Shown: positions 53,867 to 62,718 of the stretch, one piece after another
Layout: each line of letters begins with the position of its first letter
Numbering within the stretch: position 1 is the stretch's first letter
From: Halioglobus sp.
Lineage (GTDB): Bacteria > Pseudomonadota > Gammaproteobacteria > Pseudomonadales > Halieaceae
DNA: 64,000 bases
NCBI GenBank assembly: GCA_020443425.1
Contig: JAGRIE010000006.1
Span: 131,191-195,190 of the forward strand
Direction of reading: 5' to 3'
Translations under genes and position numbers: made by a program
Notes under the pieces: model-generated
Seen by the model: only the letters and a program-made list of their open reading frames with translations
What the model was told of the DNA's origin: nothing
Database searches by the model: none

Positions 53867-54882
53867 GAAACCGCCTCCAGGGTTGTCGAAATATCCTCGG
53901 CGCCGGGATAGGGGCCGCCGACATAGAACTGTGAAAAGTATTTGCGAAAGCGCATCACCGGACCGTCACCGTCACACAGTATCGGGTTGCGCAGGTGGAA
54001 TTTGTGGTGCCAGATCGGGATGTCCCCCTCGAGGCCAGTCTGCCCGTTGGTGAGCGCAATTGCGGCCTGCACCGCCTGGTGTTTGAAGGAGTCCTGCGGA
54101 TAGTTTTCGTGGGTATAGGCGAAGCGCACTTCCACGGTTTTCTCGTTCACCGGTGTTACCAGTGTCTGCAGCAGGTAGTCCACCAGGCCCGAGGAGCGCA
54201 CCCATTTCTGCCCGGCGCCGTTTTGCACCACCTTGATTGTGGATTCGATCTCCATCTCAGCGCCGTTCTCATCGACGACCTTGCGCATACCGCTGACCCG
54301 GGTGCGGCGGATATGGCCCTCGTAGCTGGTCTCGCCCAGTGGCACCGCCTCCATCTTGTGGACATACTTGAAATGCGCGACATCGACGCCGTTCTCGGCA
54401 ATTTCCTGCGGGCAGGAGTCAAAGGTCCACTGGAAACGGATCTGCTCGACCCACTGTGGGTCATCGATCTCCTCAAGCGCGATGACCTCGTGATCGGGCG
54501 GCGCATCCTCCGGGTGGTACCAGGCCCAGATTACCGCGTTCTTCTCGCAGGTGGGGTAGGTTTTCAGGCAGGGCTTGCCGGCCACTTTCGGCGGGATTCG
54601 TTTCGCGTAGGGAATATCGGTGATGACGCCGTCGGTATCGTACTGCCAGTGATGGAACGGGCAGCGGATGGATTCACCCTGTACGGTGCCGCCGTGTCCG
54701 AGGTGTGCGCCCAGATGGGGGCAGGCGGGGTCGGTGAGTCCCACCTTGCCTGATTCGGTGCGGAACAACACCATATCGCGGCCGAAATAATGGATATTGC
54801 GAACGTCTCCCACCGCCAGTTCATCGCTGTAGCCGATACAGAACCAGCCGAATGGAATGGGCATTACACAGTGGTTCGACAT
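53863..54882 (-). CDS. Rieske-type ring-hydroxylating oxygenase, KshA-like
   Basis: 339 residues. Rieske [2Fe-2S] ligands CPHLGAH (about 49-55) and CPFHHW (about 69-74); mononuclear iron site DVAHFKYVH (about 163-171). The PYAKRIP stretch after the Rieske site and overall length match 3-ketosteroid 9alpha-hydroxylase oxygenase (KshA) and the related cholesterol 7-desaturases rather than two-subunit aromatic dioxygenases. KshA opens steroid ring B with help of a reductase (KshB), not seen here. Genes resembling HsaA, HsaC and HsaD lie upstream in the same operon and support a steroid role. A diterpenoid or other polycyclic substrate is an alternative. Confidence 0.85.
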   Translation of the reverse strand: MSNHCVMPIPFGWFCIGYSDELAVGDVRNIHYFGRDMVLFRTESGKVGLTDPACPHLGAHLGHGGTVQGESIRCPFHHWQYDTDGVITDIPYAKRIPPKVAGKPCLKTYPTCEKNAVIWAWYHPEDAPPDHEVIALEEIDDPQWVEQIRFQWTFDSCPQEIAENGVDVAHFKYVHKMEAVPLGETSYEGHIRRTRVSGMRKVVDENGAEMEIESTIKVVQNGAGQKWVRSSGLVDYLLQTLVTPVNEKTVEVRFAYTHENYPQDSFKHQAVQAAIALTNGQTGLEGDIPIWHHKFHLRNPILCDGDGPVMRFRKYFSQFYVGGPYPGAEDISTTLEAVS

Positions 54883-54916
54883 GCCTGACCTCCCTTTTTA
54901 TTGTGAAGCCTGTTGC

Positions 54917-56092
54917 TCATTTGAAATCAGACTTCAGTGGACCGATGCGCTCTGCGATTCCCCGCAGTGCGTCCCCGTCGAGGTTATAACATTCCAGCGC
55001 ATTGGTGCCGAGTATTGCCGCGAGTTCCGGCTCCGGTATACCGCTCATATAGGCCAGCAATTTCTCCCTGGTTTTCGGCCAGGACCCTTCAGGGTGCGGA
55101 TAGTCGGTGCCCCACATGATGTTCTCGATACCGATGTCATGGCGCACGGCCGTGGAGCCCTCGTCAAACAGCGCGGAGGCGCCGACCCAGCAATTGCGTT
55201 TGAAATACTCACTCGGTGCCATGGTCAGGTTGCTGCGGAAATCGCCCAGCTTGCCCGAGGTGTGTTTGACAGAGGCGCGCACGTCCATCATCTCCAGCAT
55301 ATGCGGAATCCAGAATTCGCTGACTTCCGTGATGACGAACTTGAGTTTGGGAAACAGTTCAAAGACACCGCCGAAGATCAGGTGCCAGAGGGGGCGGCTG
55401 GTCCACCAGGCGAACTCGGTCAGGTAGATGCCGACGGCGCCCGGCAGGGAAAAGTTGTAATCCGGTGACGGCCCCGAGTGCGTGTGCACCACCATATGAT
55501 GCTCTTCGCAGAAGGCCCAGATCGGATAGTATTTGGGGTGGTTATAGGCATCCTTGTCACCCATCAACGCCGGGATAAGAATACCCTTCAGGCCGTTCTC
55601 ATACGCCCATTTCACTTCTGCGAGGGCGTCGTCCACATCGTACAGCATCAGTATGATGGCCAGGCCGATGCGGCGCAGCGGCTCCTCCTTACAGAACTCG
55701 GCCATCCAGCGGTTGTGCGCCCTGGCGCCGGCCCATTGCAGTTCCGGCTCGATACCCCAGGGTTTCAGGGCCAGTCCGGCTCCGAAGGGCGGCGCATTCA
55801 TCTCGGTGATACCGTCCGGGAACAACACCTCGGCGGCGACGCCATCCTCGTCGATAACACGGTTGCGCACGGCGCCGTCCCAGGCACCGGAGAGCCCATC
55901 CGAGATGCCCGCGCGCCACTTGTCATTGAACTCCGAGATCAGGAAGCTCTCCTCCGCCTTGCGGGTTTTGCGCTTCTGTTCCGGCAGCGCCTCGTCAAAG
56001 GCTTGGTGGTACTTGCTCTCGAGGTAGTCTCGATAGCCCTCCATCGGCAGGCCGGCGTGGCCATCGGTGGAGACGATTAGATAACGGTCCAT
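54917..56092 (-). CDS. Amidohydrolase (Amidohydro_2) family protein
   Basis: 391 residues from ATG 56092 (AGGAG nine bases upstream). Opening YLIVSTDGHAG has the metal-binding DxH-like start of Amidohydro_2 enzymes; VVHTHSG (about 210) and WGTDYPHPEGSWP (about 330-342) are the further metal and catalytic segments. Family members include decarboxylases and hydrolases for aromatic and cyclic acids. The operon position, between Rieske and acetoacetate decarboxylase-like genes, points to processing of a ring-cleavage or side-chain acid; the reaction is not assignable. Confidence 0.87.
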   Translation of the reverse strand: MDRYLIVSTDGHAGLPMEGYRDYLESKYHQAFDEALPEQKRKTRKAEESFLISEFNDKWRAGISDGLSGAWDGAVRNRVIDEDGVAAEVLFPDGITEMNAPPFGAGLALKPWGIEPELQWAGARAHNRWMAEFCKEEPLRRIGLAIILMLYDVDDALAEVKWAYENGLKGILIPALMGDKDAYNHPKYYPIWAFCEEHHMVVHTHSGPSPDYNFSLPGAVGIYLTEFAWWTSRPLWHLIFGGVFELFPKLKFVITEVSEFWIPHMLEMMDVRASVKHTSGKLGDFRSNLTMAPSEYFKRNCWVGASALFDEGSTAVRHDIGIENIMWGTDYPHPEGSWPKTREKLLAYMSGIPEPELAAILGTNALECYNLDGDALRGIAERIGPLKSDFK

Positions 56093-56138
56093 GAGTGATG
56101 CTCCTGGTGACACCCTGATGTGTCACATGCTGTTGAGT

Positions 56139-56909
56139 TTAGGCTGGAATCGGGCCGCCGTTCCTGCCGGGCCAGCGGCTGCCGGATATCACATCGACGT
56201 ACGGCCAGAATCCCTCCGGGTCCAGTGCGCCGGCCAGGGTGATCTCCCGGCTCAGGTACTCTGGCCACCACAGGTGTGCAGACACCTGCTCCAGCATCGG
56301 CAGTCGTGTGGCGATCGGGTCCCAGGGGCTCTCGCGCAGGGTGAGGGTGCCGTTCAATGCGATGCGGTGCCCGGGGCCGTACTTGCCCTTGACGTGCACC
56401 ACATGCGGCGGGAAATCATAGCCCTTGCCACCGCCGACCTGGCGCGACACTTTGACCCACCACTCGTTGCGCTCCAGGCCGCCGTCGAGCGGGTCCTCCC
56501 CGTCGAGCGTGCCCTCGAACTCCACGAAGGTGTAGTGCTGGTGGGCACAGCGCGCAGAGACCTTGTCCTGCAGGCGGAAGTAGTCGGTGTGGCAGGGAAA
56601 CTTCGGCTGCCCATTGGTGAACTGGCTGATGAAAATCGCCGACTCCTGGTCGATGCCGTAGCCGAGCGCGTACTCGCCGGGTGTGCCCTGGTAGCTGGCG
56701 TCAGCGGTGATCAGGATGCCGTACTCCGGCTCCCCGCCCACCGGCAGGTTGTAGATGGTGAGGGTGACATTGGAGGTTGCGCTGGGGTCGATTCCCGGTG
56801 GCAGCAGCGCGGCGATTTTATCCGGATCGGTGCGGTAGACGATCTTCAACATCGGCCACTGGCTGATCTCTCCCGGACTGGTTGACGGCTCTTGCGTTGG
56901 ATCGGACAT
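56139..56909 (-). CDS. Acetoacetate decarboxylase-fold (ADC-like) protein
   Basis: 256 residues from ATG 56909 (GAGGA eight bases upstream). The ADC-like pattern is visible: MLKIVYRTDPDKIAALLPPG near the N-terminus, YGILITADASYQGTPGEYAL (about 58-77) and KFPCHTDYFRLQDKV (about 100). The catalytic Schiff-base lysine of true acetoacetate decarboxylase cannot be placed with confidence. Proteins of this fold recur in catabolic clusters of marine bacteria with unknown role. It ends 46 bases before the amidohydrolase start. Confidence 0.75.
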   Translation of the reverse strand: MSDPTQEPSTSPGEISQWPMLKIVYRTDPDKIAALLPPGIDPSATSNVTLTIYNLPVGGEPEYGILITADASYQGTPGEYALGYGIDQESAIFISQFTNGQPKFPCHTDYFRLQDKVSARCAHQHYTFVEFEGTLDGEDPLDGGLERNEWWVKVSRQVGGGKGYDFPPHVVHVKGKYGPGHRIALNGTLTLRESPWDPIATRLPMLEQVSAHLWWPEYLSREITLAGALDPEGFWPYVDVISGSRWPGRNGGPIPA

Positions 56910-57050
56910 CAGGGCTTCCTCAGTGTTATAGGTATCGGATGATGGGGCCAATCTACACGCGGCCCGGATGGGGAAAAACCCCGAAATCGTGATAAGAGCG
57001 TTTCCAAAGGGCGGCTAATACCGGCCCGCCGCCGGTGCTGCCGGTTGCGT

Positions 57051-57836
57051 TCAATCGGATCGCAGCTGGGTGCGCTGGAACGCTCCCATGCTATGCACGG
57101 CAGCTCGTCGCGATTTCAGGTGGCGGTGCCTGAACGCGCTCCACTTGTTGCGCCACCCCGGAATAACGCTGGGCTGCCGACCCAGTGCCGCCAGCGCCGT
57201 GCGCACCACCGGTGTCGGTTCCATGCCATAGCTGACACGCCGCGACCGGGTGGCGCCCGGGGACAGCGTGAGGAAGTCAATCCGGTGATCCTTCAGTTCG
57301 TAGTACAGCGCTTCGCCGAGGGTCAGTTGATAGGCCTTGCTGGCCGAGTACTCGGCCATGAACGGCAGCGTCATATGCCCGGCGATGGAGCTGACCTGGA
57401 TGATGGCACCGCCGTGCGCTGCGGCCATGCGTGTGGCGAAATGCTGGATCAGCCGCAGCTGCACCGCAGTATTGAGATTCAGGCAGTCCTCCATGTCCTG
57501 CGCGCTGCGCTCGAGAAACCGGCCGTGATAACTGGCGGCGCCGGCATTGTTGACAAAAAACGCGATCGGCAGCGCATCCGTGGCCGCAGTGATGGTGGGC
57601 AGGTAATCCGGTTTCCCGAGGTCGCAGGGGATGGCGACGGCCTCGATATCCCAGGCCGATGCCAGCTCACGGCACTGTGCCTGCAACTGCCCGGCATCGC
57701 GGGCCAGCAGCGCGACATTGAAGCCGGCAGCGGCCAGCTCGCTCGCGAAGGCGCGGCCGATACCGGCCGTGCTCCCTGTCACCATGGCCCAACTGCCGTA
57801 GCGCAGCAACGCCCTGCCTGAACCGGTGGTGGCCAT
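57051..57836 (-). CDS. Short-chain dehydrogenase/reductase, YqjQ/HSD17B12-like
   Basis: 261 residues. TGSTAGIGRAFA (about 18-29) cofactor motif, VNNAG (about 90-94), S-Y-K with YSASKAYQL (about 157-165). The LLARDAGQLQAQCRELA segment following the first Rossmann unit is typical of the group that includes mammalian 17beta-hydroxysteroid dehydrogenase 12. Starts nine bases after the extradiol dioxygenase stop. Likely acts on a ketone or hydroxyl of the operon's substrate. Confidence 0.86.
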   Translation of the reverse strand: MATTGSGRALLRYGSWAMVTGSTAGIGRAFASELAAAGFNVALLARDAGQLQAQCRELASAWDIEAVAIPCDLGKPDYLPTITAATDALPIAFFVNNAGAASYHGRFLERSAQDMEDCLNLNTAVQLRLIQHFATRMAAAHGGAIIQVSSIAGHMTLPFMAEYSASKAYQLTLGEALYYELKDHRIDFLTLSPGATRSRRVSYGMEPTPVVRTALAALGRQPSVIPGWRNKWSAFRHRHLKSRRAAVHSMGAFQRTQLRSD

Positions 57837-57845
57837 CGCGCGGCG

Positions 57846-58745
57846 CTACAGCGAGAACTTGTGGCCCCAGATGCTGGGCAGCGTGGTCTTGGTGGGTGTG
57901 TAGTCGCTCCAGTCCATTTTCAGGCCGTCGCAGCCGAACTCCAGTTCAAACCCGCCCGGCGTGCGCATGTAGAACGACAGCATGCGGTCATTGGTGTGGC
58001 GGCCCAGCGTGGAAGTGACCGGGATCTCACGCTGCAGCACCCGGTCGAGGCAGTAGCCGACTTCATCGACGTCTTTTACCTCCAGCATCAGGTGTATGCA
58101 ACCGCAGGGATGCTCGCCTTCAAACAGGGCGATGGTGTGGTGGCGGGGGTTCTCGACATGCATGAAGTTCAGGCCGAACCCCGGGTCGTCGGGGTCGTCG
58201 GAAAACTTGAAGTGCATGAAATCGGAGTCGCCGAAGCCGAGCACCTCCGTGTAGAAGCGGTGGGTCTCGACCCGGTTCGGTGCCGGCAACACGGCGTGGC
58301 CGAAACCGGCGTTGCCGTTGAAGCCGGTTTCAAACTCGGCGATACCCTGCGGGGAGATGAACTTCGCGTAATCGAGGTCGGCGCCGTGGTACAGCTCCAG
58401 GGTATTGCCCGCCGGGTCGTCGAAACGGACCAGCTCACGCACCCGGCGCTGCGCCGCTTCGGCGGCGGTGCCGCGGGTGATCTCAACCCCTGCCGCGAGC
58501 AGCTCGTCACAGGCCTGGTGGAAATTCGCCTCATCCAGCAACTCCAGCCCGCAGAGCTGCAGGCGGTCGGCATCGCCGGGGACAATGGCCAGCCGGAACG
58601 GGCGCTCATCCATCTTGAAGTAGAGGACGCCATCATCGGGCATACCCGGCGCGACCATCAGGCCCAGAACCTCAGTGCCGAACGACAGCCACTTCTGGAT
58701 ATCGGTGGTTTCGATCAGCGCGTAACCCAAACTGCGTATGTTCAT
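57846..58745 (-). CDS. Type I extradiol ring-cleavage dioxygenase, HsaC/BphC-like
   Basis: 299 residues, two VOC modules. Iron ligands fit the type I extradiol pattern: His in GFGHAVLP (about 148), His in GCIHLMLEV (about 213) and Glu in GFELEFG (about 263); the catalytic FHHTIALFE-like stretch appears as RHHTIALFE (about 197). The enzyme cleaves a catechol beside a hydroxyl. HsaC (3,4-DHSA dioxygenase of steroid degradation) and BphC are the nearest types; neighbouring HsaA- and HsaD-like genes favour HsaC. GAGG lies seven bases before the ATG at 58745. Confidence 0.88.
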   Translation of the reverse strand: MNIRSLGYALIETTDIQKWLSFGTEVLGLMVAPGMPDDGVLYFKMDERPFRLAIVPGDADRLQLCGLELLDEANFHQACDELLAAGVEITRGTAAEAAQRRVRELVRFDDPAGNTLELYHGADLDYAKFISPQGIAEFETGFNGNAGFGHAVLPAPNRVETHRFYTEVLGFGDSDFMHFKFSDDPDDPGFGLNFMHVENPRHHTIALFEGEHPCGCIHLMLEVKDVDEVGYCLDRVLQREIPVTSTLGRHTNDRMLSFYMRTPGGFELEFGCDGLKMDWSDYTPTKTTLPSIWGHKFSL

Positions 58746-58766
58746 GCAAAGCCTCGTTAACAGGAA

Positions 58767-59600
58767 TCAGGCTGTTTCCAGGAAAGACAATACTTCCCGG
58801 TTGAACAGCTCGGTGTGTTCCACCATCACCCAGTGGCCACACTCGGACAGGATGATGAATTTGAGATTGGCGCAGTTTTTGGCCAGCGCCAGGATGCCGC
58901 TGTCCGGCATCATGCGATCATCCGTGCCCCAGAAGGCCAGCACCGGGCAGGACAGCTCCGGTAGCCGTTCAGCCAGGTACGGTATCGCCATCGTCCACAT
59001 CACGTGGCCGTTCATGATGGCCATGATCTGTGAGCGCTCCTCGACCAGTGCGTCGGTGGCATGCCGGGGGTCGTGGGTCAGGCCGAAGGCGAACAGCTCC
59101 TTCATGGCGGCGTGTGTGACCGGCTCGCCGGAGCCGTACACGGCGAACATCTTCTGCATGCCCGGCATCTGCAGGTACTCCTCCTGCTGGCTCATGCCGC
59201 CGGGCGCCATCAGCACCAGCTTGTTCACCAGCGCCGGATACTCCAGCGCCAGGCCGATCGCCACGGCGCCGCCCAGCGAGTTGCCGACCACGCAGCAGCT
59301 CTCAACCCCGATCACATCCAGCGTTTGTTTCACGCATTCGACAAAAAATGACAGCGGGTGATCGACGTCATCGGGCTTGTCGGAAAAACCGAAGCCGACG
59401 AGGTCGGGCACTATGCAGCGGTACCCGCGCTCGGCCAGCCACGGATAGTTGGCCTTGAAGTTGCTGTGGCCGCTGGCGCCGGGGCCGGAGCCGTGCAGGA
59501 AGACCACCACAGGCCCCTCGCCGTGGTCGAGATAGTGCATGCGGTAGCCGTTGGCGCACTCGGCGTAGTTTTCCTCGGGTAACACCCCGTTCAGAGCCAT
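58767..59600 (-). CDS. Alpha/beta hydrolase, meta-cleavage product hydrolase (HsaD/BphD-like)
   Basis: 277 residues from ATG 59600 (GAGG eight bases upstream). Oxyanion segment HGSGPGASGHSNF (about 37-49), nucleophile elbow GNSLGGA (Ser near 110), acid in WGTDDRMMP (about 222), histidine in SECGHWVMVEH (about 253). The double GxGPGAxG and SLGGA pattern is that of C-C bond hydrolases acting on meta-cleavage products. It lies directly after the HsaA-like and before the HsaC-like gene, the steroid A-ring degradation order, cleaving the ring-opened product. Confidence 0.88.
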   Translation of the reverse strand: MALNGVLPEENYAECANGYRMHYLDHGEGPVVVFLHGSGPGASGHSNFKANYPWLAERGYRCIVPDLVGFGFSDKPDDVDHPLSFFVECVKQTLDVIGVESCCVVGNSLGGAVAIGLALEYPALVNKLVLMAPGGMSQQEEYLQMPGMQKMFAVYGSGEPVTHAAMKELFAFGLTHDPRHATDALVEERSQIMAIMNGHVMWTMAIPYLAERLPELSCPVLAFWGTDDRMMPDSGILALAKNCANLKFIILSECGHWVMVEHTELFNREVLSFLETA

Positions 59601-59646
59601 GGTCAATTCCTCGCAGATAGATGCAATGTGGTGAAAAGCGGTGTGT

Positions 59647-60858
59647 TCAGAGACTGGGATCGGTGCTGTGCTGGTCGAACAGCATGCCGCCGAGGTTCAC
59701 CGCAAACGGCTCGCTGACGTTGGCGATATGCGCCTGGCTGGCGAGAATATCCTGGTGTCGGCCCAGCATGGCACTGGCGTTTCTGATCGCCCCGGAGCCG
59801 GCCGCTTTCAGCATTCTGGATGAGATGGCCAGGCACTGGTCGGCGACCATGGAGGTCTCGTAGCGGTACAGGGCGCGGTCCAGCAGTGGCACTTCCGTAT
59901 CCGAGCGCGCCGCATCCATCAGCCGGTCGAAACTGTGGAACATCATCAGTTTCATGTGTTCAATGGCCGACTTGGCGTCCGCCGCGACTTTTTTCGCGCT
60001 GGGTTCATCGCGCATTGGGACCGGGCCGGCGACCCGGGTTTTGGCGACCGCGATGTAATCCTCCAGTACCCCCTCCACCGCCCCCAGCGAGGCGTTGCAC
60101 ACGGCCCGTGAGAACACCTGCATGAACGGCAGGCGGTACAGCGGTGCTTTCGCCCGGTGCTTTTCGCCGCCGCGATCCTCGCGCATCCTGTGCACCCGGT
60201 GCTCGGGAACGAACACATTATCGACCACGATATCGTGGCTGCCCGTGCCCTGCAGGCCGACCACATCCCAGTTCTCCTCGATGGTGTAGTCGTCGCGCGG
60301 CAGCAGGAACGTACTGTAGTTCTCCATATCCCAGGGCGCGTCCTCGGTCGGGATGACGGCGCCGAGAAACACCCAGCGGCAGTGCTCGCAACCGCTGGAG
60401 AAGCTCCAGCGCCCGCTCAGCATGAATCCGCCGTCGACCGGCGTTACCCGGCCCATCGGCGCATAGGAGGAGGACACCAGTACGGTTGGATCGTCGCCCC
60501 AGACATCCACCGAGGCCTGCGGGTCGAACAGGTTCATCTGCCAGTTGTGCACAGCCACCACGCCCAGCACCCAGGCGCTGGACATGCAGGCCTTCGCCAA
60601 CTCCAGCCCGACGGCGTAGAACACCTGGGGATCCATTTCGAAGCCGCCGTACTGCTGTGACTGCAGGATTTTGAAGAAGCCCGCCTGCTGGAAGTCGGCG
60701 ATGGTCTCGTCGGGTACTTTGCGCTGCGCCCTGCACTGCGCTGCGCGCTCCAGCAGTAGCGGTTGCAAGTCCCTGGCGGCTTCCAACAGCGCCACTGCGC
60801 GTGGAGAACCCATACTGTGTGGCGATGCCTGTAGGCCTGGTTCCGCAAGATTGTTCAC
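59647..60858 (-). CDS. Flavin-dependent monooxygenase of acyl-CoA dehydrogenase fold (HsaA-like)
   Basis: 403 residues from GTG 60858 (GGAG six bases upstream). The acyl-CoA-dehydrogenase fold is seen in KILQSQQYGGFEMDP (about 63-77), GGFMLSGRWSFSSGCEH (about 143-159) and VGLQGTGSHDIVVDNVFVP (about 200-218). This is the HsaA / p-hydroxyphenylacetate hydroxylase C2 group, which uses reduced flavin supplied by a reductase (HsaB, not seen here) to ortho-hydroxylate a phenol, giving the catechol that HsaC opens. It is the first gene of the nine-gene minus-strand operon. Confidence 0.86.
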   Translation of the reverse strand: MNNLAEPGLQASPHSMGSPRAVALLEAARDLQPLLLERAAQCRAQRKVPDETIADFQQAGFFKILQSQQYGGFEMDPQVFYAVGLELAKACMSSAWVLGVVAVHNWQMNLFDPQASVDVWGDDPTVLVSSSYAPMGRVTPVDGGFMLSGRWSFSSGCEHCRWVFLGAVIPTEDAPWDMENYSTFLLPRDDYTIEENWDVVGLQGTGSHDIVVDNVFVPEHRVHRMREDRGGEKHRAKAPLYRLPFMQVFSRAVCNASLGAVEGVLEDYIAVAKTRVAGPVPMRDEPSAKKVAADAKSAIEHMKLMMFHSFDRLMDAARSDTEVPLLDRALYRYETSMVADQCLAISSRMLKAAGSGAIRNASAMLGRHQDILASQAHIANVSEPFAVNLGGMLFDQHSTDPSL

Positions 60859-61018
60859 TGTATCTCCTCACCTGCATTATCGTTCTGGTGGCGGTAACGA
60901 TAGCTTGCGCATGTAGGGAAAATAAGGCGCTGCCGGTAAAATTACTGTCCACGAAAAGACGGTAATCACGAGCGGTGGGGTATTGCAGATGCCCTGAGAG
61001 GGGCCGGGGAGTGTGCGA

Positions 61019-61645
61019 CTAGCGCATTCCCAGCACGTTCTTCATGAAGTGGGTGCCGAAGCGGCTGATACGCTGGGCAGCGACCGCCAGCGGGCTCTGG
61101 TCGAGGTAGTTGATCTGCACCATGCGGCGCTCGCCGACGAAGCGGGTGTGGCCATGCCAGGAGTGGTCAGTGCGCCTGAAGGCGATCATCGAGCCACCCA
61201 GCGGCGGCACCTGGGCCGCGTAGTCCTCGATATCGTTCTTCGAGCGCAGCAGGCGGAGCTGCCCGTCGGGGGAATCCCACTGCTCATTGAAGTACACCAG
61301 CACCGTGATGACCTTGCTTTTGTGGTCGGTGTGGATATTGCCGTCGGTGCGCTCACAGAACTTGCGCACCGTCACCGTGGTCGGCAGGGAGGCCAGGTCC
61401 ATATCGAATTTCTCGCCCAGCACAGTGGCCAGCTCGGTGCTGCAAAGCTCTTCCATCAGCGCCTCGAATGCGGGGCCGTAGCTCAGGTTCTCGAGGGCGT
61501 GGTTGGCGGCGGTGTCAATGGCGGGGTAATCGCGATTCACCTGCTGCAGCGCACCGGCGCTGAGAAACTCCGGCACCACGAGATAGTCGTAGGGATCGGT
61601 TTGCAGCGGTGTGGCGCGAAGCGCATCGATATTGATCAGTGACAT
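61019..61645 (-). CDS. 2-oxoglutarate/Fe(II)-dependent oxygenase
   Basis: 208 residues. Iron ligands HTD (NIHTDHKSK, about 104-106) and the distal histidine in HSWHGHTRF (about 163-168); VLVYFNEQW and the RFVGERRMVQINY segment after the second histidine complete the double-stranded beta-helix core. Substrate unknown. It is divergent from the sulfotransferase pair (161 bases between starts) and separated from the HsaA-like gene by 160 bases. Together with the oxygenase at 15150 it may hydroxylate an envelope lipid or glycan, but this is only positional. Confidence 0.8.
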   Translation of the reverse strand: MSLINIDALRATPLQTDPYDYLVVPEFLSAGALQQVNRDYPAIDTAANHALENLSYGPAFEALMEELCSTELATVLGEKFDMDLASLPTTVTVRKFCERTDGNIHTDHKSKVITVLVYFNEQWDSPDGQLRLLRSKNDIEDYAAQVPPLGGSMIAFRRTDHSWHGHTRFVGERRMVQINYLDQSPLAVAAQRISRFGTHFMKNVLGMR

Positions 61646-61806
61646 GGTCGCATTTTAGTACGCCGGATGTTTGTCCGGCAAGGCGGCGCAACGCTTCAGG
61701 ATGTTAATAGTGCGGTAAATCAACACTTGTCCGATTAGTGCGGGAAAAGCGGTTTTACGGTACCATTTGCCGCCTTTTTAGTCTGTTATCGAGGATGTTC
61801 CCGCAG

Positions 61807-62718
61807 ATGGCCGATAAGGCACGCGTTGTGTTACGCCACATTATCCTGGCGCTCTGTTTCTGGTTGCCGGCGGGGCGTCGCAAGGCGATGGAGCGCTGGT
61901 TGCGCGGCCGTGAGGAATTCAAGAAGCTGCAGCGCAGCGACTGGGTTCTGATGAGTTGGGGCAAATCCGGGCGTACCTGGCTGCGTGTGATGCTGTCGCG
62001 GGCCTATCAGCTCAAGGGCAACCTCGACGCCAGTGAGCTGCTGGACTTCGACAATCTCAAGCGGCGCGACCCGCAGCTGCCCGCCGTGTTTTTCACCCAC
62101 AACAACTACCTGCGTGACTACACCGGCAACCCGCAGTCCAAGCGCCATTTCCAGGGCAAGCGCATCGTGCTGCTGGTGCGCGACCCGCGCGATGTGGCTG
62201 TGTCCCAGTTCTTCCAGTGGCAGTTCCGTATGCGGCCGAACAAGAAGTTCATCAATGACTACCCGCCGCACGGCGCCGATATCGATGTCTGGGATTTTGT
62301 GCTGGACAAGGAGGCGGGCGTGCCGCGCATCGTCGACTATTTCAACGGCTGGGCGCAGGCGATCCCCGAGCTGCGCGATGTGCTGGTAGTGCGCTACGAG
62401 GACATGCGCAAGGAGCCGGGTGCGGTGCTGGCCAAAATTCTCGCATTCACCGGCACCGAGGTCACCCCCGAGCAGGTGCAGGAGGCCGTGGATTTCGCCG
62501 CCTATGACAATATGAAGAAAATGGAACAGGACAAGTTCTTCAAGGGCAGCGGCGCCCGCGTCAAGCCGGGCGACAAGGACAACCCCCAGTCGTTCAAGGT
62601 GCGCAAGGCCAAGGTCGGCGGTTACCGCGACTATTTCACCGACGAGCAGTGTGCGCAGCTGGAGCAGATGGTCGCGCAGCTCGATCCGGTGTTCGGCTAC
62701 GGCGGGCAACAGGCATGA
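61807..62718 (+). CDS. PAPS-dependent sulfotransferase (second copy)
   Basis: 303 residues from ATG 61807; ATG 61795 and GTG 61738 are in-frame alternatives. A hydrophobic N-terminal segment (HIILALCFWLP) suggests membrane association. PAPS binding: SWGKSGRTWLRVM (about 50-62) and VRDPRDVAVSQFFQW (about 127-141); RKAKVGGYRDYF (about 273-284). Clear paralogue of the next gene and a more distant one of the gene at 41146. The stop overlaps the start of the next gene (ATGA). The two may form a complex or act in sequence on one lipid. Confidence 0.86.
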   Translation: MADKARVVLRHIILALCFWLPAGRRKAMERWLRGREEFKKLQRSDWVLMSWGKSGRTWLRVMLSRAYQLKGNLDASELLDFDNLKRRDPQLPAVFFTHNNYLRDYTGNPQSKRHFQGKRIVLLVRDPRDVAVSQFFQWQFRMRPNKKFINDYPPHGADIDVWDFVLDKEAGVPRIVDYFNGWAQAIPELRDVLVVRYEDMRKEPGAVLAKILAFTGTEVTPEQVQEAVDFAAYDNMKKMEQDKFFKGSGARVKPGDKDNPQSFKVRKAKVGGYRDYFTDEQCAQLEQMVAQLDPVFGYGGQQA

